A stretch of 64,000 bases of DNA from Marisediminitalea aggregata (GCF_900129565.1 NZ_FQWD01000001.1:186001-250000), one strand, 5' to 3'; shown: positions 37,128 through 46,038, counted from the first letter of the stretch. Program-made: numbers and translations. Notes: generated by a model from the sequence alone, not told the origin.

Positions 37128-37594
37128 ACAAATCTCTTACCCTTTGCGTGCTACTTAATCAATGCATTGCACCACCAGAACCTTAAACACTTTGAAAACG
37201 CATCAATAAGGTGCAAAACCTAGACAGAATTAAGTAAAATTTGACCAATACGTCTAGGACTAAGATAAAGCATAAGTTATGCCGATCTTTTTGGACTGGG
37301 TTGCGGATTTTAGTAGGCTTCACATCGCCCAAGACACCCAGTTGTTCCAGTGTTTATCGACAAATATAATCGTTGCCTTTAATAAATCTATTTAAAAGAA
37401 TTAAGAAATAGATAAGCAATCAGTTTCCACTTCTAAATAAGTGACGTTAATGCTTATTAACGTGACCTATTTAACTTTTCTCCGGAAGATCGTTTTCCTT
37501 TATTAATTGACGTGTGTGAAACTATCAAAGTTATTGGTCTCAGCGGACAATACACGGCGTGTTTGTCGATAGTGAAACAAACTTAAAACTCATG
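37128..37594. other. Noncoding stretch of 467 bases
   Basis: No gene is supported here. It must hold the promoter of the AraC gene (minus strand, right of 37127). A seven-base inverted repeat CCTAGAC / GTCTAGG at 37219-37225 and 37252-37258 lies about 90-130 bases upstream of the AraC start and could be an operator. A short open stretch on the minus strand around 37230-37350 has no start and no recognisable family. Base composition changes little. Confidence 0.5.
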
Positions 37595-38296
37595 CTATTC
37601 AACTCTCGAGTATGTTTTCCCTTCTAAAACTCGGACCACTTGAGCAACGTTTTTCGCACCTATACGAGCAAAAATTTCTTCGACTGAATATTTCTCTGCA
37701 AGCTGACGTATCGCTCTTACTTGCTCGACCGATAACCTGCCTTCACGGTCACAAATTTGAGCAATAGCCCAATCATTATCTCGCCATTTTTCCGCTACCC
37801 AAGGAGCAGGAAGACCTTTCCTTGGATGCTCATTGAGCCATATACTAATGATTCTGTCACGTTCATCAGGCATCGGGACAACAGATTTTTGAAGCAACCC
37901 ATTTTCTCTAAGATAACGTAAACCAGATTTTCCACCTGGAATCATATTAAGGCGGCGTTTATCTTCCCAATGACCTTCTACTAAAAATTCTTCAGTAGCG
38001 TACAATTTTTCAATGTCGTCAGTTATAGCCATAACTTTGTGATTAACATAAGTAAGCCGCCCTTTTTCCATTTCTTCTCGATATTTCTTATGGAACAGAA
38101 GATGACTCCCTGCGCCGATCGCTCTTTTATGTTCTGACCACCGTTTCTGCCAACTACGCGTTGTGACCCCCACATAAAAGAATCCATCATTCGGATACGA
38201 GCCCCCTGCCCCAAAAATATGCTGATAAAGCACAAATGCTCTTTTGGAAAAATGCTTCGATGACAGCAGATAATGTGCAGGAATAGAAAAGAGCAA
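37595..38296 (-). CDS. GIY-YIG nuclease-like protein with C-terminal helix-turn-helix
   Basis: A 233-residue protein from a TTG at 38296; no better start exists. The segment at 39-56 (FFYVGVTTRSWQKRWSEH) matches the YVG...R...H pattern of GIY-YIG nucleases, and a glutamate/asparagine-bearing stretch follows (ATEEFLVEGHW, RLNMIPGG). The last 50 residues (VRAIRQLAEKYSVEEIFARI, then VVRVLEGKTYSRV) resemble the modular helix-turn-helix tails of homing endonucleases. A DNA-cutting role in mobility or defence is plausible. It follows a 136-residue gene with 26 bases between and shares its direction, so they form an operon. Confidence 0.65.
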   Translation of the reverse strand: MLFSIPAHYLLSSKHFSKRAFVLYQHIFGAGGSYPNDGFFYVGVTTRSWQKRWSEHKRAIGAGSHLLFHKKYREEMEKGRLTYVNHKVMAITDDIEKLYATEEFLVEGHWEDKRRLNMIPGGKSGLRYLRENGLLQKSVVPMPDERDRIISIWLNEHPRKGLPAPWVAEKWRDNDWAIAQICDREGRLSVEQVRAIRQLAEKYSVEEIFARIGAKNVAQVVRVLEGKTYSRVE

Positions 38297-38322
38297 GCTC
38301 GGTTGAGTTATCTGACTTTCGT

Positions 38323-38733
38323 CTATTGTTTTTTTGCCTTGCCTTGCCTTGCAGCTTGAATAAATAAAGGGTCTGTCACCAGCTCGATAGAAATAATCGG
38401 CTGAATCACAATTTCTTCATCTTCGAGGCGCTTTCCTGATTTGTAGCCAGTCTCTACTCCGACATTACGATGACCAGCTTCTATTTTTTTAAAAGATGCT
38501 ACAAAGCCAGGCGTTTTTCCAAGGAAGGTTAAATGGATAACAGGAATCACCTGCCCTGTCTTCAATCTAAATATATCATTAGGATTCTTCGCAACCTTGA
38601 TCCACTCAGCGCCATAGGGGGATGTACTAATAAAAGTTTTGAGTAGCTGTTCGACTTCTCGGCGGCGAGAAATCATTGGTTTCGGAGCTAAATGTTCCCA
38701 CCATAATTTGTTGATTGTTACTCCACTACGCAT
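38323..38733 (-). CDS. Unknown protein paired with the GIY-YIG gene
   Basis: A 136-residue soluble protein with no signal peptide or membrane segment and no motif I recognise. It is moderately basic and ends in a lysine-rich tail (QAARQGKAKKQ). The sequence shows beta-strand-like stretches (VIPVIHLTFLGKTPGFVASF, VIQPIISIELVTD). It is the first gene of a two-gene operon with the GIY-YIG protein; an inhibitor or specificity partner of that nuclease is possible, but nothing in the sequence proves it. Start at ATG 38733, with a 187-base gap to the divergent HNH-like gene. Confidence 0.6.
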   Translation of the reverse strand: MRSGVTINKLWWEHLAPKPMISRRREVEQLLKTFISTSPYGAEWIKVAKNPNDIFRLKTGQVIPVIHLTFLGKTPGFVASFKKIEAGHRNVGVETGYKSGKRLEDEEIVIQPIISIELVTDPLFIQAARQGKAKKQ

Positions 38734-38920
38734 CTATAGAAATTCCTGCTTCTAACGTATCATTATGGAAAAATTACAGTAACACGCAGAGTCACGTATC
38801 TTCAAATTCCTTGAAAAGCAGACCCTGTTTTTTCAAAGGAAGCGAGTGTTACAATTAAATTTCCGTAATAAAAAATTATGAACTTTCGGTGGTTCTTTAG
38901 GTTTGTCTTAGGTACTTAAA

Positions 38921-39493
38921 ATGTCATGTGTTCGCTGTAATGAGAATAAAACCATCAAGGCTCATTTGATTCCTCAGGTTTTTTGTAAGGAGGTTCAAGT
39001 TTGTAAAGGGCATGCGGCAGCTGTAAAAGAAGATGGTTCCTTCCATTTCAGTCAATCAGGAACCTTTGATAGAGGGATACTTTGTGCTGATTGCGATGGT
39101 ATTTTAGGTCAACTAGAGGAGTATTCAGCAAGAATACTCAAATCAATCAGGGAAAATAGTAAAGGCCTAAGTTTTGGTCCCAAGATTATGGATGATGTTG
39201 ATAAAGAAAAAATAGCTAGGTTCTGTGTCGGTATTCTATGGAAATATAGTATTACCCAAGAACAATACGGCAAAATAAATCTTTATGGCTTTCAAGATGA
39301 TGTTAGGCGCATTGCCTATTCTGAAATGGATATTCCTGAGTGGTTTGATGTTGCATTATTCCGACTTAGAACTCATGTTCAAGACGATGGAGTATTTGCT
39401 TATCGAGCACCTTTGATTGATAGGAAAAATCGTGTTCGTCTGTATCGATTCATGCTTGGTGGTGACCTTTCCCCCCAAAATAACACCAAATAG
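38921..39493 (+). CDS. HNH-like zinc protein of unknown function
   Basis: A 190-residue protein. The N-terminal pattern C3-x2-C6, H15 in AHLIPQVF, and C55-x2-C58 (ILCADCDGILG) is that of a treble-clef HNH nuclease or zinc ribbon. The rest is helical with no recognised domain. The family seems to be one of the HNH-like proteins common in defence and mobile islands, but the catalytic His-Asn-His set cannot be confirmed. The reading frame stops immediately before a DUF2787 fragment that has lost its start, so this gene may have arrived by a recombination that cut that one. Confidence 0.55.
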   Translation: MSCVRCNENKTIKAHLIPQVFCKEVQVCKGHAAAVKEDGSFHFSQSGTFDRGILCADCDGILGQLEEYSARILKSIRENSKGLSFGPKIMDDVDKEKIARFCVGILWKYSITQEQYGKINLYGFQDDVRRIAYSEMDIPEWFDVALFRLRTHVQDDGVFAYRAPLIDRKNRVRLYRFMLGGDLSPQNNTK

Positions 39494-39504
39494 CAGGTGA
39501 TAGC

Positions 39505-39813
39505 ATCACCATCATTTTTCGAGATCCGAACTATTCAGCTGAAAGCGGCGGTTTTCACCCGGTAGAAATACGGTTAGAGAAACATAGTGATACTTGGCAA
39601 TTTTGCTATATCACCGACTTTACCTATGTTGGTATCGGTCCGTTTGCAGAACTGGCTAAAGATCTCGATTTTGATTTTCAGGCCTGTGTGTTTCAAAACC
39701 TGCATGGCCTGTTTCCGATTGAAGTTGCTCTGGATATTTACCAGATATGGGAGGGTAACTTTATGCATTACTGGCAGGAATTGAATACATTCTCACTTCA
39801 ACTCACCGACTAA
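39505..39813 (+). pseudogene. DUF2787 gene, 5' end missing
   Basis: The frame from 39505 to the TAA at 39811-39813 reads about 102 residues that open with ITIIFRDPNYSAESGGFHPV and continue EIRLEKHSDTWQFCYITDF, the typical core of DUF2787 proteins found on plasmids and integrative elements of marine gammaproteobacteria. In-frame sequence upstream is open only to 39484 and contains no ATG, GTG or TTG; the expected 30-40 N-terminal residues are absent. It is best read as a truncated relic, although a very rare ATA/ATC start cannot be excluded. It is evidence of earlier mobile-element content. Confidence 0.55.
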
Positions 39814-39879
39814 ACCTCAATATTGTTAAAACGAACCTTATACAGCCAACGTGACTTTTACAGGTAACGTTGTATTGAG

Positions 39880-41925
39880 TTAGCCTGGTTGTATATGCTG
39901 TATTAGTTTCCTAGGAAGTCTTATCAAATTAAATTGAACGCCTTCGGTTGACTCTTTAAAGGCTGCGTCGCTTTGGTCAAAAGATGCAGCTACTATACTT
40001 TGCAACCCTTCTAAGCTCGACAATTCCTTCAGCATTTTATTTACACTATGAAGGCCCATTGAATGTTGGGCTGGTTCATCAAACAGCAAAATTCCTGGTT
40101 GATTACCAGATTTTTCATAGGATACTTTATAGATTGAAATTAAATAAGCCCAAATTAATCGAACAAAATCACTCGCAGAAGAATCAGATTTAATATCGGT
40201 GGAATACTCTCTTAATTCAAGTCCTTCCAAGTAAGGAATTAAAGTTGTTGGGTGAATACTAATATCTCTTACTTGAGCAGAACGATAGTCAAATTTCCTA
40301 GCTAGTTCACGGAAGTGCTTTTCCAACAGTTCGATTTTCTTATTATCGTTAAAAGAATTAGTGAACTTGCTCATTTCATTAATTGCACTTTGGCATATTT
40401 GATATTCTTTAGACAATGATTCAAGCTGTTCTAAATAACTTTCAACTTCTTTTTTTGCCTAATTGAGAGAAGAGTAACGACTTTCTAAACTAACTTTTCT
40501 TCTAATGTCTGTTTCATTTGTAGTAGTGAAGGAAAGCATCTCCTTTCTGAACGAAGTTAGCTCAATCCTCTTAGCTTTCAACTCATCAGAAATCTTTAAT
40601 TGAGCGGCTTCTTCCTTTGCAATTTGCTTGTCCAACCCATTAAGTAATGATTCAATCATCATTTTTTGATTTTCTAAATGCCTTATATTTTCCTCAATAG
40701 TCATAGGCATAGATTCATTTTCTGGTGGGGTTAAAGTACCATCTAGAGGGTTCAGACAAACCGGGCATTGATTTCTAGCTATTTTAAGATTTATCTCTGC
40801 ACCAAATTCGTTAACTTTCTGAGTAAGCTTATTCTTTTTTAGATCTGCTTTTACACTATCCAAAGTTTGCTGATATTGCCTTTTCTTTGAAGAGCTAATA
40901 CGTACTTCATCACCACACATCTTATGAAGAAGCATAAGCTCAGAAATGTCGCTTCTTATTTTTTCGATGTTATCAACTAGTTCCGGGCCTTGATCTGTGA
41001 TGTTTCCCTTTTCCCTTTCTTCGATAGCTCGGATTTTTTCTACGAGGTCAAATAATATTCGTTGAATTGGTTTAAACTCATTATCTTGACCTTCTCCAAC
41101 ATTAACTAGCTCTGGATTAAAGTCTATTAGAGGCTTTCCGCTTAATCCTAACGTGCTTAAAGAAAGAGGTTTTAACGTCATTTTTATTGAAGTTGAAATC
41201 TCACTCCAAATTGATGTAATCCTATTTCTTTCAGACTTTAACTCATCTAATTTTTTCTCATTTCTGAAATTATCTAAATCCATCAAAAAACTCACTATTT
41301 TTTCTCTGAGTCCTGAAATAGGGTAATAGGGAGTGTTCGCGATGTAGTTTGTCCAGCCTCGCTTTTGCTCAATAAATATCGAGCTAAATATAGTTTGAAG
41401 ATATAGCTTTGACTCACCTCCATTATTATTCGACACAAATGGTAGCTCTATGCCTATGAATTTTTCTAATAAAGCAAAAAAACCTAATTCTTTATCTTGC
41501 GCAGAGCCAGAATCGTGTAAGAATGTGTATGTGGAGGAAAATTTTCCTGATTCATTAGCTGTTAGGAAAGCTCCTTCTATAACTTCAACTAATTTGGTAT
41601 TTTTATCATTTGAAGTAATCGCACGCTTAAATGTCCTGATATCTCCTTTGGAGTTCTCAACTTCAACAATTGTGCTTGATTCAACGATATTTATTTTCTT
41701 ATTTTGTAATTCAAAGTGACTCTTTAGTGCATAGGGAAGTACTTTAGGACCTTTCGCTCCAATAATTTCTTCCATACCAATTGAATAGATAAGAGCATTG
41801 ACAAGTGTACTTTTACCTGAGGAGTTATCTCCCCTAATAATATTTAGGCTGTCACTAAATTTATACTCAAACCCGTATTCAGTATCTCCACTGAAAATCT
41901 TAACCTTGAATTTCCTAAACTTCAT
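39880..41925 (-). pseudogene. SMC/Rad50-like ATPase of an ABC three-component-type operon, interrupted by an in-frame amber codon
   Basis: One frame of 681 positions is split by a TAG at 40459-40461 (codon 489). The first part has Walker A GDNSSGKST at 32-40 and a coiled coil with a zinc hook CPVC at 387-390. After the TAG the same frame continues AKKEVESYLEQL..., giving the ABC signature region (SDSSASD, about 580-586) and Walker B ILLFDEP (about 612-618). Translation restart at the TTG at 40416 would make a separate C-terminal piece without the hook. Without both halves no ATP site forms, so it is either dead, split and reassembled, or read through. It overlaps the preceding gene by 11 bases. 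The assignment to ABC three-component systems is from architecture. Confidence 0.75.
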
Positions 41926-42364
41926 TCTTCCATCTCCTTGCTACATCCTTGACCATCTGCTCTGTTATAGACTTACCAATCAAAGTTAAGCGCTCAGCAT
42001 CATCGCCAAATAAACCTTGGATATTTCCTTTATTTAAAAAATTCTTTCCAGTGTGAGTTATTTGAAAGCCTGTATTTATTTTTTTTATCAACCCTTCAGC
42101 TGCTCCAAAATTTAAAGCCATATTTAACACAGGATCAATGCCCCATACTCCGAAAGAAATTGCGCCAGACTGAGATGAACTAACAAGCATTTTTAGGCGG
42201 CTTTTATCTTTTAATGCCCAATTAAATAGGTGCAAACGGATAAGTGACGATTTACCGCCGGTAGAACTTATATTTAAGATAAGTAAAATTTGACAAATTT
42301 TATACATTGGGCGATGTTCCGGAATTACTGGCATCGCTTTTCTTTCAAAATGCAGTATACTCAT
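41915..42364 (-). CDS. Middle component of the ABC three-component-type operon
   Basis: A 149-residue soluble protein. I use the ATG at 42364, which overlaps the TGA of the previous gene (ATGA); an ATG at 42397 would overlap by 37 bases. The sequence looks like a compact helical/winged-helix protein (YKICQILLILNISSTGGKSS, LIRLHLFNWALKDKSRLKML, LIKKINTGFQITHTGKNFLN). Its size and place between an effector-like gene and an SMC-like ATPase match the middle components described for ABC three-component conflict systems, which link the ATPase to the effector. I cannot name the numbered subfamily with certainty. Confidence 0.6.
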   Translation of the reverse strand: MSILHFERKAMPVIPEHRPMYKICQILLILNISSTGGKSSLIRLHLFNWALKDKSRLKMLVSSSQSGAISFGVWGIDPVLNMALNFGAAEGLIKKINTGFQITHTGKNFLNKGNIQGLFGDDAERLTLIGKSITEQMVKDVARRWKNEV

Positions 42365-43284
42365 TGATCTATCTCCAATGGACATAGAGCTATCCATTTA
42401 GAAATTATATGATCGACAATCTGATTCAAATCAGAGTCAACAATTACTCCTCCTATATTATCGTCTTTTTCCAATCTCTCTTTTAATTGCGTGCTTACTT
42501 TTTCCAAAAGTGAAGATGCGGTACCCTCCCAAGTGAGAGATACCTCCTCTATCTCATTTTCATACTGATTGATAACTCTATTAAGAGATTTATAAAGACT
42601 GGGTGATTGTTTCTCTATTTTTCTAATTAATTCATCACCCAATAAAAACTTATCGGTTGTTATTTTGTTTAATCTTTTGTGAGTATTAAGATTGTAGTTT
42701 CCTCCTCTGATGCTTCTTATTTTATTTTTTCTGTTTATATTTTCTTCATACTCAGTAGAATTCTCAGTTTTCTCTAGACTGTCTTTTTGAGATTCTGAAA
42801 AAATAAGTAGCTCACCCCTTAGAGTTTGAATTACTCTAAACTCTGATAAATAATGGCCAATATCATGGATTAAGATTTGAAAATCATCATCGAGAATATC
42901 TAAATTCCAACCTCTAACTTCAGTTTCTTTAGTTCTAACATGGCTATAAATATGGTTTTTTGCGATTCTTGGAGTAATAAATATCCACTGTTTTATTTTC
43001 TCATCTCCAATACGGCTCGCAATTTCATTTTGATATTCTTTTAATTTATTCAAGTCTTTGGTGATTTTACCGACTTGCTTGGTATGTAATGTTGATGTGT
43101 CGTATTCTTGTTTAGGGCAATAACATTGAATAGCAATACCATGGCCTAACATAAAACCTTCAATTCCCCAATCTCCTGGAGAGGGAACCATTTCCTGATA
43201 AGTTGAGTATCTTTTTTTATAGACAATTTGGCATAGGCCTTCCCAAGTGTTTCCATCCATCGGGCCTATTTCTGTTTGGATCAT
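42361..43284 (-). CDS. Putative effector (restriction-endonuclease-like) of the ABC three-component-type operon
   Basis: A 307-residue protein and first gene of the operon. Residues about 10-130 resemble an Mrr-like nuclease fold: GDWGIEG (37-43) followed by AIQCYC (51-56) fits the D/E-x(n)-QxK arrangement, but the expected lysine is replaced (C54/Y55/C56), so activity is doubtful or the lysine comes from PKQE (57-60). The C-terminal half is helical and charged, with a likely partner-binding region. It overlaps the middle component by four bases. A nucleic-acid-cutting effector triggered by the ATPase is the working idea, based on architecture. Confidence 0.5.
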   Translation of the reverse strand: MIQTEIGPMDGNTWEGLCQIVYKKRYSTYQEMVPSPGDWGIEGFMLGHGIAIQCYCPKQEYDTSTLHTKQVGKITKDLNKLKEYQNEIASRIGDEKIKQWIFITPRIAKNHIYSHVRTKETEVRGWNLDILDDDFQILIHDIGHYLSEFRVIQTLRGELLIFSESQKDSLEKTENSTEYEENINRKNKIRSIRGGNYNLNTHKRLNKITTDKFLLGDELIRKIEKQSPSLYKSLNRVINQYENEIEEVSLTWEGTASSLLEKVSTQLKERLEKDDNIGGVIVDSDLNQIVDHIISKWIALCPLEIDQ

Positions 43285-43534
43285 GTTATATATACCTCAA
43301 TCCATTGATTCACTCCTTGTTAGATTATATTGGTCCATCTTTAACTGTAAAGTTAAGGTCATGAATTAGAGTTAAATTATTTGAGGGAATTAGGAAGGAA
43401 TATCAATTATTCTAATCAAAAAATAGTATCGAAGGTCGATTTAGTTACTCAGTCATCTAGGAAAGAATGGCGCTAGAAGCGGGACAATTCTGATAACCCG
43501 TTATATCTAAAAGTTTCCGAGGCACTAATATAAA

Positions 43535-43566
43535 CAAAAAAGCCCTGACCATTTCTGTTCAGGGCT
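43535..43566 (-). terminator. Terminator of tRNA-Phe
   Basis: Stem AGCCCTGA / TCAGGGCT with a ten-base loop, followed on the minus strand by six T and then GTTT. It begins ten bases after the tRNA 3' end. Degenerate copies of this hairpin sit at 29388 and 29501. The rest of 43285-43534 shows no gene. Confidence 0.8.
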
Positions 43567-43573
43567 TCTGTGT

Positions 43574-43621
43574 AATGGTGCCTCGACCCGGGATCGAACC
43601 AGGGACACGCGGATTTTCAAT
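43574..43621 (-). repeat. Right attachment site (attR) within tRNA-Phe
   Basis: Identical to 29663-29710 over 48 bases. It covers the last part of the tRNA-Phe gene from the anticodon loop to CCA plus two bases, so the integrated copy restores a whole tRNA. The identity stops at 43622, inside the anticodon stem. Confidence 0.9.
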
Positions 43622-43651
43622 CCGCTGCTCTACCAACTGAGCTATCGAGGC
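43576..43651 (-). tRNA. tRNA-Phe (anticodon GAA)
   Basis: A 76-base gene with encoded CCA. Acceptor stem GCCTCGA / TCGAGGC, D stem GCTC / GAGC, anticodon stem GCGGA / TCCGC with loop TTGAAAA (anticodon GAA), variable loop GTGTC and T stem CCTGG / CCGGG around TTCGATC. The sequence closely follows E. coli tRNA-Phe. It is the integration target of the island, and its 3' half now belongs to the element. A promoter and terminator are visible on both sides. Confidence 0.97.
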
Positions 43652-43702
43652 GAAAACTGGTTAGCATTGCCAGGTGTTTGTACCTGTCTTGCTGTGGGTG
43701 CG

Positions 43703-43732
43703 TATTTAACGAGTTTCGAGCTTTTAAGTCAA
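43703..43732 (-). promoter_or_regulatory. Sigma70-type promoter of tRNA-Phe
   Basis: On the minus strand TTGACT (43727-43732) and TAAATA (43703-43708) are separated by 18 bases. The predicted start would lie about 45 bases before the tRNA 5' end. Confidence 0.5.
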
Positions 43733-43787
43733 CCGTTTTTGTCAGAATTTTTTCTAACTGCGCGTTCTTTGCTCAATATGCACAAAA

Positions 43788-44063
43788 TCACGGCTTTTTC
43801 GGTGGAACATAACCTTCAATGGTGGGCTCTTTGCCTTCAAACAGAAACGCTTCCATTTGCGTTTCCAGGAATTGCCTGTCAGTGGGCTCCATCATATTCA
43901 GTTTTTTCTCGTTGATCAGCATGGTTTGCTTCTTTTGCCATTCGGCCCAGGCTTCCTTCGAAATATTATCGAAAATACGTTTACCTAACTCGCCTGGATA
44001 AAGCTGAAAATCCAATCCATCTGCGTCTTTTTTATAATGCGCACAAAATACAGTTCTTGGCAT
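43788..44063 (-). CDS. yggX: Fe(II)-trafficking protein YggX
   Basis: A 91-residue protein matching YggX over its whole length ([42 protein letters not shown]). Cys7 is the conserved reactive cysteine. In E. coli and Salmonella it protects labile iron-sulfur clusters and limits oxidative damage. It starts 30 bases after the mutY stop; the mutY-yggX operon is conserved across gammaproteobacteria. It is the first chromosomal gene after the island's tRNA. Confidence 0.96.
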   Translation of the reverse strand: MPRTVFCAHYKKDADGLDFQLYPGELGKRIFDNISKEAWAEWQKKQTMLINEKKLNMMEPTDRQFLETQMEAFLFEGKEPTIEGYVPPKKP

Positions 44064-44093
44064 AGCTGTCTGTCTCCTGATTCAATGTGGTGA

Positions 44094-45137
44094 TTATAAC
44101 TGTTTCGACAGCGCCGTCAGAATTCTTTTCACTGGGGTTGGCACTCCCACTTCTAACGGTTCGTCCAGGCTCACCCATCGCCAGCCGGATTCCGCCACTT
44201 GCTGAGGAAATTGTTCGCAGTTAATTACCTCTGGTTCAATATCCAAATGATAGTGAGAAAAGGTATGTCGAAACGGCTCTACAATATCCAGAGTCTCGTG
44301 CGAACCAATAAGCTGAGAAAGTTGTGACGACAGCAGTGTACCCGGCTCTCGCTCAAAGAAACTCCACAATCCACCCCAAATGCCGGTTTGCGGCCTTTGC
44401 TGAAGCAACACAGAACGCTGACACAATATCACGCTCATCACGGTTTGTTTTTCAGGTAGGGTCTTTTTAGGCTTTTTGCCCGGATAATCCGTTTGCTTGC
44501 CTTGTGCATAAGCCACGCAGTCGCTTTGCAGTGGGCATTCATCACACTTAGGTTTACTACGCGTGCACAGCGTTGCGCCCATATCCATCATGGCCTGGGT
44601 GTAATGATTGGCCCGTTGCTGAGGCATTAAGTCTGTGGCGTATTCCCACAGGGCGTTTTCTACACTTTTGGTACCCGGCCAACCACTAATAGCAAAATAT
44701 CGCGCCAGTACGCGCTTAACGTTGCCGTCCAGAATAGGGTGTGACTGCCCGCCTGCAATTGACAAAATGGCGCCCGCCGTGGAGCGGCCAATACCAGGCA
44801 ATGCCATTACACCCTCGAGCGTATCAGGGAATTCGCCGTTGTGCTCATCACGCACTTGCATTGCCGCTTTGTGCAGATTTCTGGCCCGGGCGTAATACCC
44901 CAATCCTGTCCACAACTGCAGCACGTCGTCCTGAGGTGCATTGGCCAACTCAACCACCGTAGGAAAACGCGCCATAAAGCGTTCGAAATACGGGATCACG
45001 GTGGTCACCTGCGTTTGCTGCAGCATGATCTCAGACACCCACACCCGGTAAGGGTTTACGTTTTGTTGCCATGGCAGGTGTTTGCGTCCGTGTTTGTCGA
45101 ACCAGGTTAAAATGCGATCTGAAAACAGCTGTGACAT
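44094..45137 (-). CDS. mutY: Adenine DNA glycosylase MutY
   Basis: A 347-residue enzyme from the ATG at 45137 (GGGGAG just ahead; a TTG at 45161 is less likely). It removes A mispaired with 8-oxoguanine. The helix-hairpin-helix motif is [13 protein letters not shown], with the catalytic glutamate in [10 protein letters not shown] and the catalytic aspartate in [11 protein letters not shown]. The 4Fe-4S ligands are C-x6-C-x2-C-x5-C ([17 protein letters not shown]). The C-terminal third is the NUDIX-like 8-oxoG-recognition domain. Length is as expected. It is in operon with yggX and divergent from the hydrolase gene with 117 bases between. Confidence 0.97.
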   Translation of the reverse strand: MSQLFSDRILTWFDKHGRKHLPWQQNVNPYRVWVSEIMLQQTQVTTVIPYFERFMARFPTVVELANAPQDDVLQLWTGLGYYARARNLHKAAMQVRDEHNGEFPDTLEGVMALPGIGRSTAGAILSIAGGQSHPILDGNVKRVLARYFAISGWPGTKSVENALWEYATDLMPQQRANHYTQAMMDMGATLCTRSKPKCDECPLQSDCVAYAQGKQTDYPGKKPKKTLPEKQTVMSVILCQRSVLLQQRPQTGIWGGLWSFFEREPGTLLSSQLSQLIGSHETLDIVEPFRHTFSHYHLDIEPEVINCEQFPQQVAESGWRWVSLDEPLEVGVPTPVKRILTALSKQL

Positions 45138-45254
45138 GAACTCCCCGTATTGGTATAGCAAGCGTTGACGGATTGATTGGCGGCAAGTGTAACAGTGATT
45201 GCCTGACCAACGTAGTGCCTGTTACGATTGCATACCCGAATCAGGTTTACTTCT

Positions 45255-45941
45255 ATGACTGTACTTTTTCTTCCCGGCACGTTGTGCGATGAACGCGTTT
45301 GGCTTCCTGTATGGAAAAAACTGCCGGCCATGGCGCGTGCCTATGTGCCTCTGCAATGGGCGAATACGCTGCAGGATATGCTCGCGTTAACCAGTGACCG
45401 CGCCACCCAGGGCGAAAAGGTACATCTGGTTGGCTACTCAATGGGAGGCTACATTGCCGCATTGTGGGCACTGACTTACCCTGAACGTGTTGCATCATTG
45501 ACCTTACTGGGTTACTCACCACTCGGGCTGACAAACGAAGAGACCGCCAGGCGTAAGCAACTGCTTGCTGTGTTAAAACAAGGCAAGTTTGCGTCGCGCC
45601 AAAGCCAGTATCTGGCCAATATGATCATTCCTGCCAAGCAGGACAGTTTGCTGCCCTTTATCACTGATATGGCAAGTGACCTGGGCGGCGCCACATTGCA
45701 GGCGCAGGTGTCCAGCACCACACCGCGAAAAGATTTGTGTGCCAAGCTCACCACTCTGAAATGCCCTGTGCATATTATTGCTGCCGACAAAGACGCGGTG
45801 GTACCGGTAGCTTCAATACATCAGGCGGGCAGCAAATTACCCGGAGCAACGGTTAGCATAGTGCAAAACAGCGGTCATATGATGCTATTGGAACAGCCGG
45901 AAAAGGTAGCGTCTTTGATCGTCAAAGGTTTATCACTTTAG
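45255..45941 (+). CDS. Alpha/beta hydrolase
   Basis: A 228-residue alpha/beta hydrolase. I start at the ATG at 45255, giving MTVLFLPGTLCDERVW, where LPGTLCD forms the oxyanion region. The nucleophile elbow is VGYSMGGYIAALW, the acid residue is in AADKDAVVP, and the catalytic histidine is in NSGHMMLLEQPEKV. The fold and motifs are those of esterases such as BioH or MhpC-like enzymes, but the substrate cannot be read. It is divergent from mutY and followed by trmB after 97 bases. Confidence 0.9.
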   Translation: MTVLFLPGTLCDERVWLPVWKKLPAMARAYVPLQWANTLQDMLALTSDRATQGEKVHLVGYSMGGYIAALWALTYPERVASLTLLGYSPLGLTNEETARRKQLLAVLKQGKFASRQSQYLANMIIPAKQDSLLPFITDMASDLGGATLQAQVSSTTPRKDLCAKLTTLKCPVHIIAADKDAVVPVASIHQAGSKLPGATVSIVQNSGHMMLLEQPEKVASLIVKGLSL

Positions 45942-46038
45942 CCTACAACCCGCGAAAGCCGGCCATTTCACGCTATAATCGTTGCATTTACGAACACTAA
46001 GTGGATAATGCCGCAGCGTAAAAGAGGTAAAGAACAGC

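Larger units (their letters stand above)
29711..43573. mobile_element. Integrated genomic island in tRNA-Phe
   Basis: The segment lies between two copies of a 48-base direct repeat derived from the tRNA-Phe 3' half. It begins with a tyrosine integrase, has visibly lower G+C than both flanks, and carries typical island cargo (a receptor/oxygenase cassette, nuclease-like genes, a defence-like operon, a DUF2787 remnant). The intact tRNA is regenerated at the right end. No conjugation, replication or phage structural genes are visible, so it is an integrative island mobilised, if at all, from elsewhere. No excisionase gene was recognised. Confidence 0.88.

Noticed and set aside
37230..37350. Short minus-strand open stretch as a transposase remnant
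   Set aside because: About forty codons, no start, and no motif that I can tie to a transposase family.
40416..40461. Frameshift in the SMC-like ATPase at the A7 run
   Set aside because: The A7 run lies just after the stop, and both halves are in the same frame (14 codons between the TAG and the TTG at 40416), so a nonsense codon explains the break and slippage does not.
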